The position numbers were made by a program, and so were the translations under genes. From contig OY735209.1 of NCBI GenBank assembly GCA_963457665.1, positions 7,039,417 to 7,103,416 of the forward strand: DNA of 64,000 bases, given 5' to 3'. Origin of the DNA: Thysanoteuthis rhombus (Eukaryota; Mollusca; Cephalopoda; Oegopsida; Thysanoteuthidae). Positions 35,715 to 49,224 of this stretch are shown here, in pieces. The notes beneath the pieces are model-generated. The model was not told the origin of the DNA and did no database searches. It saw only the letters and a list, made by a program, of their open reading frames with translations. Each line of letters opens with the position of its first letter. Within the stretch, counting starts at the first letter, position 1.

Positions 35715-37110
35715 TTATAGACAACAAGAGGGTTCTCCTGGGGATGAACAGACAACAAAAGGGTTCTTCTACGAATGTATAGAAAACAAAAAGAGTATGT
35801 ACAGTCATCGAGAAGGTTCCTATAAGGATGTACAGCCAACAAGAGGGTTTTTTTCAGGAATGTAAATACAAGACGATCCCTCTAGGATAGACAGACATCA
35901 AAACGGGTTTTCAAAGGATCTACATACATCTGGAGGGTTTTTTCTAAGCATGTACAAACATCAAGATGGTTCTTCTACGGATTTATGGACAAGAAAAGGG
36001 TCTTTTTAGGGATTTACAGACAAGAAAATGGTTATTCTAGGGGATTACAGTTACCCAGTGTTTTTGTTAGAATATACAGATTATGAGACGGTTCTACTAG
36101 GGATGTACAAAGAACAAGGGGGTTCTTCTGCTTGGGTTCAGTCATCAAGATGGGGTTCTTCTACGATTGTACGGGCATCAAGGAGGTTCTTCTAGGGATA
36201 TACAAAAAACAAGATGATTCTTTTAACGATGAACTAAGAGCAGAAGGGCTCTTCAAGGGATGTAAAGACATCGATAGGGTTCGTGTAGGGATGTACATGC
36301 CACAAAAGCGTTCTTCTATGAATGTAAAAATAACAATGTGGTTTTCTAAGGATGAACAGACACCAAGAGGGTTCTTCTGGGGGTGGAGGACAACAAGAGG
36401 GTTTCATGGGAATGTACCGACTACAAGATGTACAGATAACAAGATTTTTTTCTGAGGGAATACAGACAACAAGAGGGTTCTTCTATAGATGTACGGAGAG
36501 CATGAGGGTTTTCCTAGGGATGCAAAGAAAATGAGAGGGGTCATTTGGGTATGTACAGATATCAAAAGGGTTCTACTAGCGATGTACAGACAACAAGAAA
36601 GTTCTTCTAGGGACGTACAGATATTAAGAAGCTCCTTTTAGGGGATATATAGACATCAGGAGGGTTGTATAGACATCTGCAAGGTTCGTCTAAGGATGTT
36701 CACACGACAAGAGGGGTTCTTTTAGGGATGTACAGAAAACAAGATAGACGACAACATTTTTCTACAAGGGATGTCCAGACAACAGACGATACTTCAAGGG
36801 AAGAGGCTTCTTTTTGGAATGTGAAGAGCGATCCTTTGGGGATGTAACGACATTGAGGAAGTTTTTCTAGGGATGTACTGATAACAAGAGGGTATTTCTA
36901 AGGATGAATGGACAACAAGGAGGAGAGTGGGATGTATGCACAAGAGGGTTCTACTAGGGATATACTGACGACGAAAGGGTTCATCTAGGGATTCGCAAAC
37001 CACACGAGGGTTCTTCTAGGGATATGCAGACATCAAGAGGGTTTTTTATAGGGATGTGCAGACAATAAAAAGTTTCTTGTAGGGATGTCCACATAACAGA
37101 GTCTTTTTAT
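35715..37110 (+). repeat. Decayed 31-bp minisatellite, about 40 units
   Basis: The core 'acaacaagagggttcttct' plus 'agggatgtacag' recurs at intervals of about 31 bp with many substitutions and small indels over 1.4 kb. No frame is conserved. The array ends directly against an RTE LINE fragment on the opposite strand. Confidence 0.9.
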
Positions 37111-37410
37111 GTAGCTTGATAAAGGAGTTGCTGTGATTGTGTATATGTTGCAGTGTTTTGACGTATACAGGGTCACACCTTGGAGAATAATGGCCTCCAT
37201 GACCATAGGAATTTCTACAGGATCGAATGCCTTCTTGAAGTCTATAAATGCTACAGCAAATGGCATTTTGTATTCTGCTGCTTTCTCTTTCAGCTGATTT
37301 ATTGCTGAATGGAGATGGTCCATGGTCGAGTAGTTTCTTCTAAATCCGGCCTGTTCCTGTGGTTGGTTTCCATCTAGTGTTTTAGTGATCCGGTCGGTGC
37401 TGAATGGTAA
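37111..37410 (-). pseudogene. RTE-type LINE, reverse transcriptase palm fragment
   Basis: The minus-strand translation contains RITKTLDGNQPQEQAGFRRN, then YSTMDHLHSAINQL and FAVAFIDFKKAFDPVE. QAGFR and the DF.KAFD palm motif with its catalytic aspartate are hallmarks of RTE/BovB-like reverse transcriptases. Only about 100 codons remain. The FADD box, endonuclease and C-terminus are missing, and the flanking open frame runs into the minisatellite. Confidence 0.85.
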
Positions 37411-38280
37411 AGTTACTTTAATCTGTTGATTGCGACGAAATAAGTTCAGTTGTCGTGCTGAATGCTGCAGTAACTTCGTAAATGTAATAATGCAAACAGT
37501 TTTTTTTCTGTAAATAATGAACCCTTCCAATTGAAGCCGCAGTCAGAGAAACACAGAAATAAGCTGGGACAAAGTCGTTTGTGAGTTGTAAGTTGAATGG
37601 TACATTGTGGCCGATTGAAATTTCTGTTATTGTCGTCTGCTGTTTGACTTTAAATTGCCATTAGCATCTGTTACCCTACAGTTGGAATGGTGGCCATTTT
37701 GACACGGAAAAGGTTACAATTTCCTGAACGTCCGTGTTGTCTGATAGTCTGAGTGCTTGGAGAAAAATATTGTAAAACGAGACACTGACGCTGTCTCGAA
37801 AATGCTAAAGACCGGAAAATGTTATCCTACACGAAAAGACATCAACGTGTACCAAGAATCGTTCTAGGACATAGCTTGGTAATAAATGGTTATAAGAATG
37901 GAACTTGAAAATGTTCGATTATGAAAGTTAATCGGTGAACCAGCATGCCATTTTTACCGCCAGCTTATGTATTAGATCTGTCAACACAAATGAAATTGGG
38001 GGGGGGGCACACATTTGCAGTGCAGAGTTTATTTGTTTATTTACAGTCGTTTTTTTTTCAGAATTGAGATCAATCGCTAGAAACGTAGAGCCCTCGTGAC
38101 GTGTTTCGCTTTTTAGACAAGCATTCTCAAACTGAATACTAGGCCAGTAACTGAATAGATAGAAAAAAAATAGAACTTGCTAGAAAACATTGGAGAGTGT
38201 CTGATCGAACGAAGATGAATACGTTTGTGACGGAAAATAAATGTTGTTTCCGAAGAAAGAGTCAAAAAAGCGAATTATAA
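37411..38280. other. Unassigned non-coding DNA
   Basis: A G run at 37999-38007. No other feature. Confidence 0.45.
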
Positions 38281-38284
38281 AATG

Positions 38285-38390
38285 TGTCGAGCCAATGGGG
38301 TTCGAACCCAGGTAAGAGTATTTTGAATGCCGATTTTCTAGGCAGGTGCAATACAGTGTCACTCCTTGAGTCCGGACTACCACAATTTGC
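38285..38390 (-). mobile_element. tRNA-derived SINE head with exact B box
   Basis: On the minus strand 'gtggtagtccggactcaagg' is followed about 60 nt later by 'cctgggttcgaacccca' (exact B box GGTTCGAACCC in a four-base T stem). The spacing resembles long-variable-arm tRNAs (Leu/Ser), but there is no acceptor stem. Confidence 0.5.
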
Positions 38391-41385
38391 CTTTGCAGTG
38401 TCGGATTAAGATTAGGTGAGACACATTGTTAAAAGATTGTGCCACGTCTCACGCTATATATATGTGTGTGTGTATGAGTGTGCGTGTGTTAGGCCCAAAG
38501 CTGAATCCTATTTAGCTCATATCCAAATCCAACCTCTTCAAATATTGGGGTTGGGGTATGCTCAAGTTTTTTCTCCTTTAGATGTCAACACTGATTAGCA
38601 ATAACAAGGTGTTTGGTTTTATCAAACTTCATCTACTACAATTCTCACGTTTTAAAAAAGCCTTTGAATTTTTTTGGAAAAAAAGAAAACCTACCACTTG
38701 AATATCATTTCGTTTATGCAGTACAACAAGCATAAAAAAAAACTCCTGAGTTATTTTTGCCCTGATCTACCAAAAGTTTCTGGTCCACAAGTTGGCCGGT
38801 CAAAAGGCATCAAGGTGAAAAGGACAACAGTAGTAAGGATTACTGCAAGTTACGATTCCGTTTGATTTTTTGGAGTGACTCTTGGACGAAGAGTACCATG
38901 ATATTCTATTCATCAAAAAAGTCTCAACTTATTATTATTATTAAGCATGATTCGAAAAATATAGTAAGATAATTATTTTAGTCATCTTGTGACTTACGGT
39001 ACAGAATTGAAAGAAAATGAAATCACTGTAAAACTTTTACTCATTTGAATTTACAAAAGTATTTCAAACTCATTTACGTCATTGATAAGCGCTAGGAAAG
39101 TCCGTTTATTTATTTATTTATTTTTTGTTCGTTTGTTTTTCTTAATCATAACATCAGACATGTTTCTAAAACGAAATCAAAACCTCTTATTCCTTCAAAT
39201 TCACAAAATAAATTTTTCTGTCAGAGGCATAATTATGAATTTTCATTTGAAATTTCGTACGAACTCAGGGTACAAAATGAACTATAAAACGTTTATTCGC
39301 TTGAGTTAATAAAATTTTGAATTAAATTACTTGAATAATACGAATTCAGTTAAAATATTCGTAACTAATGTTAACCTTTTGGGCTGATGCCTTTCGTCCG
39401 AACACGATGGTAAGTTGCAGTAATCCATTCTACACTGCTGTCCTTATGCCTAATGTCTTTTTACTTGATGCTTTTTGACCTGGGTTCGTTTTCACTAACT
39501 CGATAATCGGATCCTCTACAACATATCAAAGTTGTTCGGACGAGATCGGCAGACAAGCATGTTTAGATCCCAGGTAGGGGAGAAAGATCAAGGGCTAAAT
39601 GACCTTACGTCTCTTTCTAAATATAGGCTTCTCTCTCTATCCAAATGTAGAACGTTCCAATGAAACCATTCGTAAGCCGAAATGGCGTAAGGCAAAAAAG
39701 CAATTACCACTGATTTTTATATGGAAAATTTTATCAGCGTTCCCAGGTCCCCCAAATAAACTTCTATATCAACCTGTTTTATGCTAAGTGTAACCATCTA
39801 ACGAGCTTCTTTGACAATTCTGATACCTTACGACACATCTTGCTAACATAAGCCCGAAATAAGTCGAAAAAATCACTGATGCTCACCGACACAGTTGCTA
39901 AAAAAGTGAGAGTGGCGAAAAGCGAAATTTTGTAAAGCGGGCTATATCTCATCTGAATTGCTTGAGCTGACTACCCCAACACAATCTACGAAAGAAGAAA
40001 AAATACATTTTTCAAAGATTGTTTACTACCTTAACGCCTCTTAGTCATTGAGATCTTTTTAAAATGTTGTGTTCGAACAAGATCTCCCGAACAGGCAGGT
40101 TTAGATCCCAGGTATACCAACGTTTCTCGCATTTAAGTTTGTATATTGTTTTGGGGGCGTTTGGAGGTGGGTGGGGGGTCTCATACAAAACATCCCCAGG
40201 GAAGTGACGCAGACAATGTACTTTCTTGGCCATGTACGTACAAAAAGTTTACAATAAGCAAAACTGTCTTTCAATAAACCGATAATACCTCAAGAGAAGT
40301 TTAGAATTCATAAATAAAAAGCGAAGATATATAAAAAAAAAAACATTTAAAAAAGACAATATCAGTATATTCTCCAAATGTACTTACATTGTTGTCTGCT
40401 TGGATTAATCCAGTTATTGAGCATATAATCCCAACGAGCAGCGAATGTGTAATTCCTGAATAGAGGTATCCCATGTTATGCGTTTGGTGAAGAAAAATGT
40501 CTCTAATGGAGTCACACTTTCTTATATGAGATGATATCTCCTGAGATTTTACAAAAAAAAAAAGGGGGAGTTTAACGTTGTTGAATTAAATTACTGTTCT
40601 TTTTTCTTTATATTTTAAATGTCAAGTAGGTACTTTTTTTATTCTCCTTACAACAAAAGCTTGTTGCTATCCTAGGTATGTCAGGTTGGTTTGAACCCGA
40701 ATCTCCATGCTGATGCTTTGTGTGGTGAGAAACAGACAAGCGCTGTTTTTATACGAATAAGATTCCAGGAAAATCGGGTTTATAAAAATTATTTCTGTTA
40801 ACAATGGACGGCGATGAACAAATGAGGGTGGGGATGGAATATATCCAAGAAAAGAAAAAAAAAAGCGGGGGAATCAAATATTTTGAGAAAGACTTATTTG
40901 CGTAGCGAGGTACGTGATGATTGCACCTCCCTCCTCGGGTGTCCCCGTCTGTCTAACAAACACCTGTTGTATCGTTCATGTACGTGTGTTCGTTCTTCCG
41001 TCTCTCCTTCTGTTTTGGGGGCCCTCCTCCTCTGTAGGCTACGTCTACGTCTTTCAAATTAACAAAACACCTTCAATCAGGGCGGCTGTGTCACCCAGGG
41101 GCCGCCCAAACAACGCCGAAGGCTGAACAAGAACAGTGTTAATCGTGTTTATATCTTCTCCCGTCATTCTATTGGGAGATCAGCAAGAATGAACGAGCGG
41201 GCCGTGCGCGGCGCTGATACACAACTGATTGAGACTCTTTTTTTCTTCTTCTTTCTTTTTCTTTTGTTTCATTTTTAATCTTTCTTTCTTTCTTTCTCCT
41301 TCTTAATAGTATATCTTTATTTGTTCGTTCTTTCGTTCTTTATTCATTCATTTGACAACCGCCAACCATAACTGCAAACAGGTTT
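38391..41385. other. Non-coding with small repeats
   Basis: 'gtttagatcccaggta' occurs at 39561 and 40100 in related contexts, a dispersed pair. 39655-39950 contains 'gtaagccgaaatggcgtaag' and 'gcgaaaagcgaaattttgta', reminiscent of DNA-transposon sequence. 41065-41210 is a relatively GC-rich island without a frame. 41230-41345 is T/CT-rich. No gene was recognised. Confidence 0.4.
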
Positions 41386-41387
41386 CT

Positions 41388-41430
41388 ACAGTTTTCAAGT
41401 TAGTCTGGCTGACTGGCTATGTATTTTTGA
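41388..41430 (+). repeat. Family B 5' block
   Basis: 'gttttcaagttagtctggct' then 'gactggctatgtat' matches the 5' block of family B at 22.46 and 63.63 kb. Confidence 0.55.
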
Positions 41431-41521
41431 CGCAAACAAGCCGCAGCAGAAAAACTCTTGATTGTTATTTCTATTTTTCCTCTTAATTGTAACACTCTTT
41501 ACTTGACTTTCTGATAATGCA

Positions 41522-43430
<1,909 letters not shown>

Positions 43431-43556
43431 AGGTATGCAATATAACATTGTATTATGCGATTTATGTTCGGTTCATTTCAAAGAGTGTTCGATTCTCTCT
43501 ACTTTAACTATTAAGTAGGTTTAGAGTTGAGTTCGAAATATCGTAGAATTTGGATT

Positions 43557-43559
<3 letters not shown>

Positions 43560-43626
<67 letters not shown>
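43560..43626. repeat. (TA)n microsatellite
   Basis: Pure TA array between AT-rich sequence and the 43627 direct repeat. Confidence 0.95.
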
Positions 43627-43628
<2 letters not shown>

Positions 43629-43950
43629 ACACTGAAGAGATGTAATACATCAAACAGCTGCCTGTGGATGACACATTAATTAACGCTCCTCTATTCAGGG
43701 TTGAGCACTCTTCAATTGAGGTAACTCATCAATTGTAAGCTTATCCAATGCTCTTCAATAGGAACAGAGCACTCTGGTCGATGAGGAGTTTCTGAGTAAA
43801 TAGATATATCGCTTAGATTCAGTCGTACTAACCACCCAAGTTCCGTGTCCGATGTGAGGGTTTTAATTCTGCCTCGTGGTACAGGATGGGATAAAGTCTA
43901 TAGCCACACTGAAGAGATGTAATTCATCGAACCAGCTGTCTGTGGATGAC

Positions 43951-43953
<3 letters not shown>
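43627..43953. repeat. 49-bp direct repeats 277 bp apart, each next to TA arrays
   Basis: 'ccacactgaagagatgtaat' followed by a helper segment ending 'tgtggatgacaca' occurs at 43627-43675 and 43904-43953 with a few changes. A TA array adjoins the left side of the first copy and the right side of the second. Confidence 0.8.
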
Positions 43954-43957
<4 letters not shown>

Positions 43958-44011
<54 letters not shown>

Positions 44012-44072
44012 AAAAAATGTGACTGAAGTGACATAAAGAAATGAATATATTTACTGTTCAAAACTGTAAAGC

Positions 44073-44115
<43 letters not shown>

Positions 44116-44138
44116 TACATACATATATAGCTTTCTAG

Positions 44139-44201
<63 letters not shown>

Positions 44202-44215
44202 GTATATATATATAT
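43958..44215. repeat. (TA)n arrays with short spacers
   Basis: TA arrays at about 43958-44007, 44079-44111 and 44140-44190, separated by 'gaaaaaatgtgactgaag' and two 'agctttcta' spacers. Confidence 0.9.
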
Positions 44216-44450
44216 GATACAAATCAGGAATGCAATATGATATGATATAATATCTGATGTATGATAGGTTTATTTCTTCAAATGCTTGATACATTAAACA
44301 TTTGATTCAGAGTAGAGTTTAACATATAATTTAGTAAGGATTCGATACAGAAACACGTTCATGTTTTTAATCCCGTTTGGGCTTCATCAATCACCAAGAG
44401 AAGCGTGTTTGTGTATTGAATCCTCATTCTATTATATACGTGTATATATA
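44216..44450 (+). repeat. Dispersed repeat F
   Basis: 'acaaatcaggaatgcaat', 'caaatgcttgatacattaaa', 'attcagagtagagttt' and 'gggcttcatcaatcacc' align in order with a diverged copy at 49225-49385 and partly with 43425-43560. Confidence 0.5.
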
Positions 44451-45001
44451 TATATATATCTATATTGATATATACATACATTTATATGTATATATATACA
44501 TACATATACATGTTTATATATATTTGTCTGTATGTATGTACATATATAGTGAGTATGTGTGTGTTTACATATGCATGTACAATAATAATAATAAAAAAGC
44601 AACACATAATTATATGCAGAAACAGACTGCATATAGCAAACCTTAACTTTTTTTTCTTGACAGTACAACTCCTGCAATTCGTGGCAAGGTGTGTAAGACG
44701 AGCCCTGGACTGAAGGGATATATGATGTACACAAGACTCTCCTTTCATTTTTTCATTTTTGTTTTTTTGTTCATTCAGTGTCCATATCTATACACATGCA
44801 CCGTGTGACAACGGGAGATCATTCCACATAGAGTTTCAATATAACAAAACGCAACTTAATTATCCCTATTGGACTATGTATCCATTTCCTAATGATATAA
44901 TTGTCTGCGTTGAAGGAAACAAACAGAGCAGATATATACTGTGGATAAACAAAACAAAATGAGAAATATGAGTTGGGGCAGTAATTTGGGACTTTGCATT
45001 A

Positions 45002-45220
45002 CCGACGGCTGTTTAACTCAATGGTAAGAGCCATGCTACGTTGAAGTGGTTGTCCTATCGATTGCAGATTCGTTTCTGGTTATAGTCCCACTTTCTTTGT
45101 TTATTCTATTCACGTTACCTAGGCCGGATGATGCATTCTACGTGTCACAATGCGGGATAATTTTAATATGATACAACACAATTTATAGTTATATCTATCA
45201 GGTTATGAATCCATTTCTTG

Positions 45221-45222
<2 letters not shown>
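45002..45222 (+). mobile_element. tRNA-derived SINE family A, near full length
   Basis: Head: 'gacggctgtttaactcaatg' (A box) and 'gattgcagattcgtttctgg' (degenerate B box). Body: 'tttctttgtttattctattc', 'acgttacctaggccggatga', 'caatttatagttatatct' and 'aatccatttcttgata', then TA repeats. The whole element is about 220 bp plus tail and serves as the reference copy for the family in this window. Confidence 0.75.

Positions 45223-45297
<75 letters not shown>
45223..45297. repeat. (TA)n tail of SINE
   Basis: Pure TA array directly continuing the SINE 3' end. Confidence 0.95.
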
Positions 45298-45299
<2 letters not shown>

Positions 45300-45349
45300 A
45301 CTTCAAAATTGGCATCAGTACTCCACTTTGGGAGTAAATCTTTTTTGAC

Positions 45350-45990
45350 ATGTTTTCTCATAACATCTAGATCCTCCAGAATCTATGGGTTCGTACATTT
45401 ATTTTTTTCTCCCTATTTCAGTGGGAAACCCCAGTGATGTCATAAATAGAATTAGTTCTAACCATGTCTATCCTCCGTTGAAATATTTTTTTACATGACT
45501 TCAAATTTTGACGATACGGTTGTTCAGTTATTGATTGCGATGATGAGTCTCTGTAACAATTCAAATATTATTGCAAAATTATTACCTGAATGTACTTTAT
45601 TAATGATAATCCAGTATAGATATGCTACAAGTACCAGTACATTGACTCTTGGTTCATTGAATCTGAGTTCATTGAATTTTTGCCCATTGAAACATTATAT
45701 CGATACATATATTTTGCTGCAGAGATAGCATCAACTGCTGCTGCTGTTGAACTATCATGGAACAAATGAAAGCAGAAAACTCTCATCTTAGTAACTCTAA
45801 AATGATCTTTGGAAGACATAATTTTATTAAAGTCACAAACATGAAAAAAAAGGAATTAATTCTGTGCTGTTAGCTACAAGCCCAACAGTAACCCTAAAAA
45901 CTAATTCTACATCATATTCTTTCTAGTTGAATTTAATAAAATTCAATTTCAAATGTTCAGAGTTTCCGCATTCATTTATTCTCTAAAAGT
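45350..45990 (+). repeat. Dispersed repeat D (copy 2) plus repeat E
   Basis: 45360-45540 matches repeat D at 13.3 kb. 45765-45985 has 'ggaacaaatgaaagcagaaa', 'gctacaagcccaacagtaac' and 'catcatattctttctagttg', matching repeat E. The same D-then-E order at 13.3-13.67 kb suggests they are parts of one longer element. Confidence 0.6.
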
Positions 45991-46089
45991 TTAATATTAT
46001 CAGCAGCTAGTATAGAGTCTATCTTGATCACTACCCTTGCATAATACAGCAACCACGTTCTGTTGTATCTATTACCTTCTTGGGAAGGT

Positions 46090-46460
46090 TATACAACCAA
46101 TGCATCCTGCCGATAGTCACCTATTGAGCTGAAACATGGAACCTAATCAAAAGATTGGCCATCAAACTGAGAACCATATAACGTGCGTATGAGAGAATCA
46201 TGCTCAACCTCAGATGGAGAGATCATAAGACAGTACAGTATATAAGAGAAATATTCAGGAGTCCGAGATATCATAGAAACAGTCGGAATACTCAAATGGC
46301 AATGGGCTGGATATGTTGCAAGATTGAAGGACAACCGCTGGACATCACGACACACAACTTGGATCCCCAGATATAGGTGCGAAATTTTGACCGACAGACA
46401 GTTAAATGGCGAGACGAGCAAGATAAATTCAGAAAGTGCTGACACTTATGCCCTTGATAG
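46090..46460 (+). pseudogene. RTE-type LINE 3' fragment, part 1
   Basis: 'caaccaatgcatcctgccga' then 'tagtcacctattgagctgaa' corresponds to the YNQC.LPIVTYGAET region of RTE elements. Sequences equivalent to LKLRTI.RA.ERIML, WAGYVARL, NRWTSRHTTWIPR and W.DE.DKFRKC follow in broken frames. The copy resumes at 47021 after a SINE insertion. Confidence 0.8.
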
Positions 46461-46911
46461 GGGGGGTATTCACCGTCCCACGACAGCAAAATGTGAGACA
46501 TGGTCGAGGCTTAACGTGGGAAGAATAGGAAACACCCTTCCAAAAATGGCTCCAGCCGACGCGACTTTGGTCGGTAAGCGACCGTAGAAGCAAAAACAAC
46601 CTCCGTCACGAAAGCGTCCACTTTGGGACCTGCTCCTCTAAGTGCAATGGAGCAGTGCTGCTCTGGGGCAACAATCCCCTGCAACTGGGCCGAGTAATAA
46701 TAGGAGAGCCCAAGGACGAGTCCAAAGGCTCCCAAATGCGCGTAGCAGTGCGTAGCCTCAGTAAAACCTCATTGGCTGACGCATTGCACCGGCGCACTCG
46801 GTCTTTGACACACGCCTTCTCCGGCTCACTCGGCAGGCAAGTGTCAGTACCGACTCCTTGGTATCTGCCGTGGAACAGATACTACACTTTGAAAAGAAAA
46901 GGCCAGAAATT
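46461..46911 (-). mobile_element. SINE with U2 snRNA-like head
   Basis: On the minus strand the element starts near 46911 and carries GGCCTTTT (46897-46904) and then AAGTGTAGTATCTGTTC (46873-46889). These are collinear with the 5' end of U2 snRNA, including the branch-point recognition sequence GUAGUA. After that the sequence departs from U2: a GTATCTG/CAGATAC hairpin and a GC-richer body. It ends in a tail of about 103 bp (46461-46563) that is repeated at 46913-47020. SINEs with snRNA-derived heads are a known class. It is inserted in an RTE fragment. Confidence 0.7.
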
Positions 46912-46912
46912 A

Positions 46913-47020
46913 GGGGGGGAGGTAATTCGTTGCCCCACCACAGCAAAATATGACACAAGGTCGAGCTTAATGTGGGAAGAATAGGAACCATCCGTCCAAA
47001 AATGGCCCCAGCCGACGCGG
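46913..47020 (-). mobile_element. 5'-truncated tail copy of the U2-headed SINE
   Basis: Matches 46461-46563 in the same orientation: 'cgtcggctgg.gccatttttgg', 'cctattcttcccac.ttaag' and 'cattttgctgt.gtggg'. It lies immediately before the head of the full copy, so the two are tandem. Confidence 0.75.
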
Positions 47021-47085
47021 TTAGGGAGGTCTTGCGAATCTTGGGGAAATTTTATCTTCAACGACAGACGCTAAAAGGCTGATGA
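47021..47085 (+). pseudogene. RTE-type LINE 3' fragment, part 2
   Basis: 'ggaggtcttgcgaatcttgg' then 'caacgacagacgctaaaagg' encodes the EVLRILGKFYLQRQTLKG-like terminal segment of RTE elements. It continues the fragment interrupted at 46460. Confidence 0.75.
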
Positions 47086-47690
47086 TTATGCAGATGATGA
47101 TTACTAAACAAAATCCTGTCGATCCCCAAGAATAGAAACTTTGAGTAACGCTGAACTAAATGATACAATATTTATTACAAAATGAGAGGTGATGGGTCGC
47201 TTTAATCGAATATTTAATTTTATTTTATCCTAAACTGGTATTTTTTGTTGGAGATACTTTTGGCGGTAGGCCGAAGAAGAAGAATAAAGGTTCGATTTTG
47301 AATCCCGACATAAGTCTTGTGTCTTTTGTTCCCACTTCTACTGCTGCTGCAATGAGCATCCAACTTGCAGAGAAAGTCATTATGCTTCATATTACAAAGT
47401 ATCCTAAACTAATCTATGAATCGGCACGAAAGTCGCGAATGGTTTTAAAAAGCTTCATATCTTTTGAGTTTTGACGATTTTTTTCTTCATATTGTTTTTT
47501 TTTACGAATGAAATATAGAAAAGAAGGAGAATCTAATACAAATACTGATTTCTTCCAAGGTCCGTCTTTTTCAACTTGACGAATTTTTGCTCTCGCAATA
47601 ACATCTTTCATAAAATTTTTCAAGTGATATCTTTTTCTCTGCACCCAAGTACGATCTTCAACATTCCAAAATTTCCAGGAATGGCGGGTA
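47086..47690. other. Unassigned non-coding DNA
   Basis: Contains a GAA run near 47276. Nothing else recognised. Confidence 0.4.
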
Positions 47691-48095
47691 CGTATGTATC
47701 TGTTGATTTTCCTGGGCGGAAAACCCCACCCTATATTATCTGTACTTTCTCTTTTTCCGATTTTTGTTTTATTTATTATCCTTCTTTCATTCTTAGTATC
47801 TTAAGTTCTTAATTTTGTTTATTCCATTTAATTAATTTTTTAATTAACTTTTTTATTTGAGTTCCTGCAATATTCTCGTCGTTATTTCATTGATTTATGG
47901 GTTTAGAATTGTTTCAGATATTACACCGGTTATTGGTCTTTCTTGCAGTCGTTTACTATTGACACTTTTTTACATGTTTAAACGCGGTCTCCCTGTTCGT
48001 GAATGATCACTCACGAAGCCCAATACTCGAAAACGTTCTAAGATGCCGGCGCCCGCTCGTTCGAATAACGAGAATATACTTTAACGTTACAGGTA
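47691..48095 (+). repeat. Dispersed repeat G, copy 1
   Basis: 'ggcggaaaaccccaccctat', 'tctctttttccgatttttgt', 'ttaattaacttttttatttg' and 'atattacaccggttattggt' align with 49425-49700. The 3' part here has a GAAGCC...CGAAAACGTT motif like Penelope-type element ends. Confidence 0.65.
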
Positions 48096-48775
48096 TTCAA
48101 AGTAAAATTCTATTATTTTAATTCGTCACCCAGTTGCGTACGTTCCCATGATGAATTCCCAAGGGTTCCTTTATTCATCTGAGAAGAGGAAAAGCATTAA
48201 TATTAAAATAGAAAAGGTTATGATTGTTTTAAATCCCTTCACCACTTTCACTCTACTCAGTATATTTCCATTTAAAGACTTGGAATCATACGCTCTAAAA
48301 ATCAGGGAGTCAGAAGTTTTATCTTTAGACAAATCCGTCACTCATATTGGCGTCACGGTGAGGTTCTATTAGACAATCAACGTCAAATTTCGTAGGTTGA
48401 TTTGCTCTTGTGATCAGAAGAATATCTAATGAATTGGGCTTGCCGAATGCAGTCATTGGTTCTGTGTTCCATAACCCGAAATCCCCCGTCCAGAAAACTG
48501 TTCAATAGTCTAAAGAAAGATTAATCCTTTTTGACTTGAATATTAGCAGAAACTGAATCAACTTCAAGTTCAATTTTATCTTCAAGATCCAAACTAAAAA
48601 TTCAACAAAACTTTGAAATGTGTGAATTTATTCAGATCATCAAACACGCTACTGCAAGGTCTATGCATAAATTCAACTTGAATTCATCTCCCTTTTAACA
48701 TTGGTCCCTTCCTTTTTTAACTTTAGGATTCAATCATTTTTTTTTAAAACAAATTATTCTAAACTGTCAAATTTC
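48096..48775. other. Unassigned non-coding DNA
   Basis: Short frames without a domain. Confidence 0.45.
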
Positions 48776-48776
48776 C

Positions 48777-48889
<113 letters not shown>

Positions 48890-49160
48890 TATTCACTCAC
48901 TGAGCGTCATCTACTGACGGAGCAGCTAAAGACTCAATATCCACACCAATGTCGCCAGACGGGATTGAAATATTTGCTCCAGCCCAGGAGACCGGTATTC
49001 TATCCTTCGTCTACGCAGTAATGACTGTATGACCAAATTAAGCAATATGTTTTTTACGCATATGTCATAATTCACCATCTACCAGAATACTCAATTTAAG
49101 AGTTAGAAGACTGTTGCATAATTGCTTTTTCCAGATGGGTGACTGATCCGAGAGAGCTCA

Positions 49161-49162
<2 letters not shown>

Positions 49163-49208
<46 letters not shown>
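49163..49208. repeat. (TA)n microsatellite
   Basis: Pure TA array. Confidence 0.95.
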
Positions 49209-49212
<4 letters not shown>

Positions 49213-49224
49213 CAAAGTACAAGT

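Noticed and set aside
46873..46904. Functional U2 snRNA gene
   Set aside because: Only about 40 nt of the 5' end resemble U2, with a gap, and the rest of the molecule (Sm site, stem-loops III and IV) is absent.
46461..47020. TRIM-type LTR element, because of about 105-bp direct repeats at both ends
   Set aside because: The repeats do not start with TG and end with CA, there is no primer-binding or polypurine site, and the U2-like head explains the layout as a full SINE next to a truncated one.
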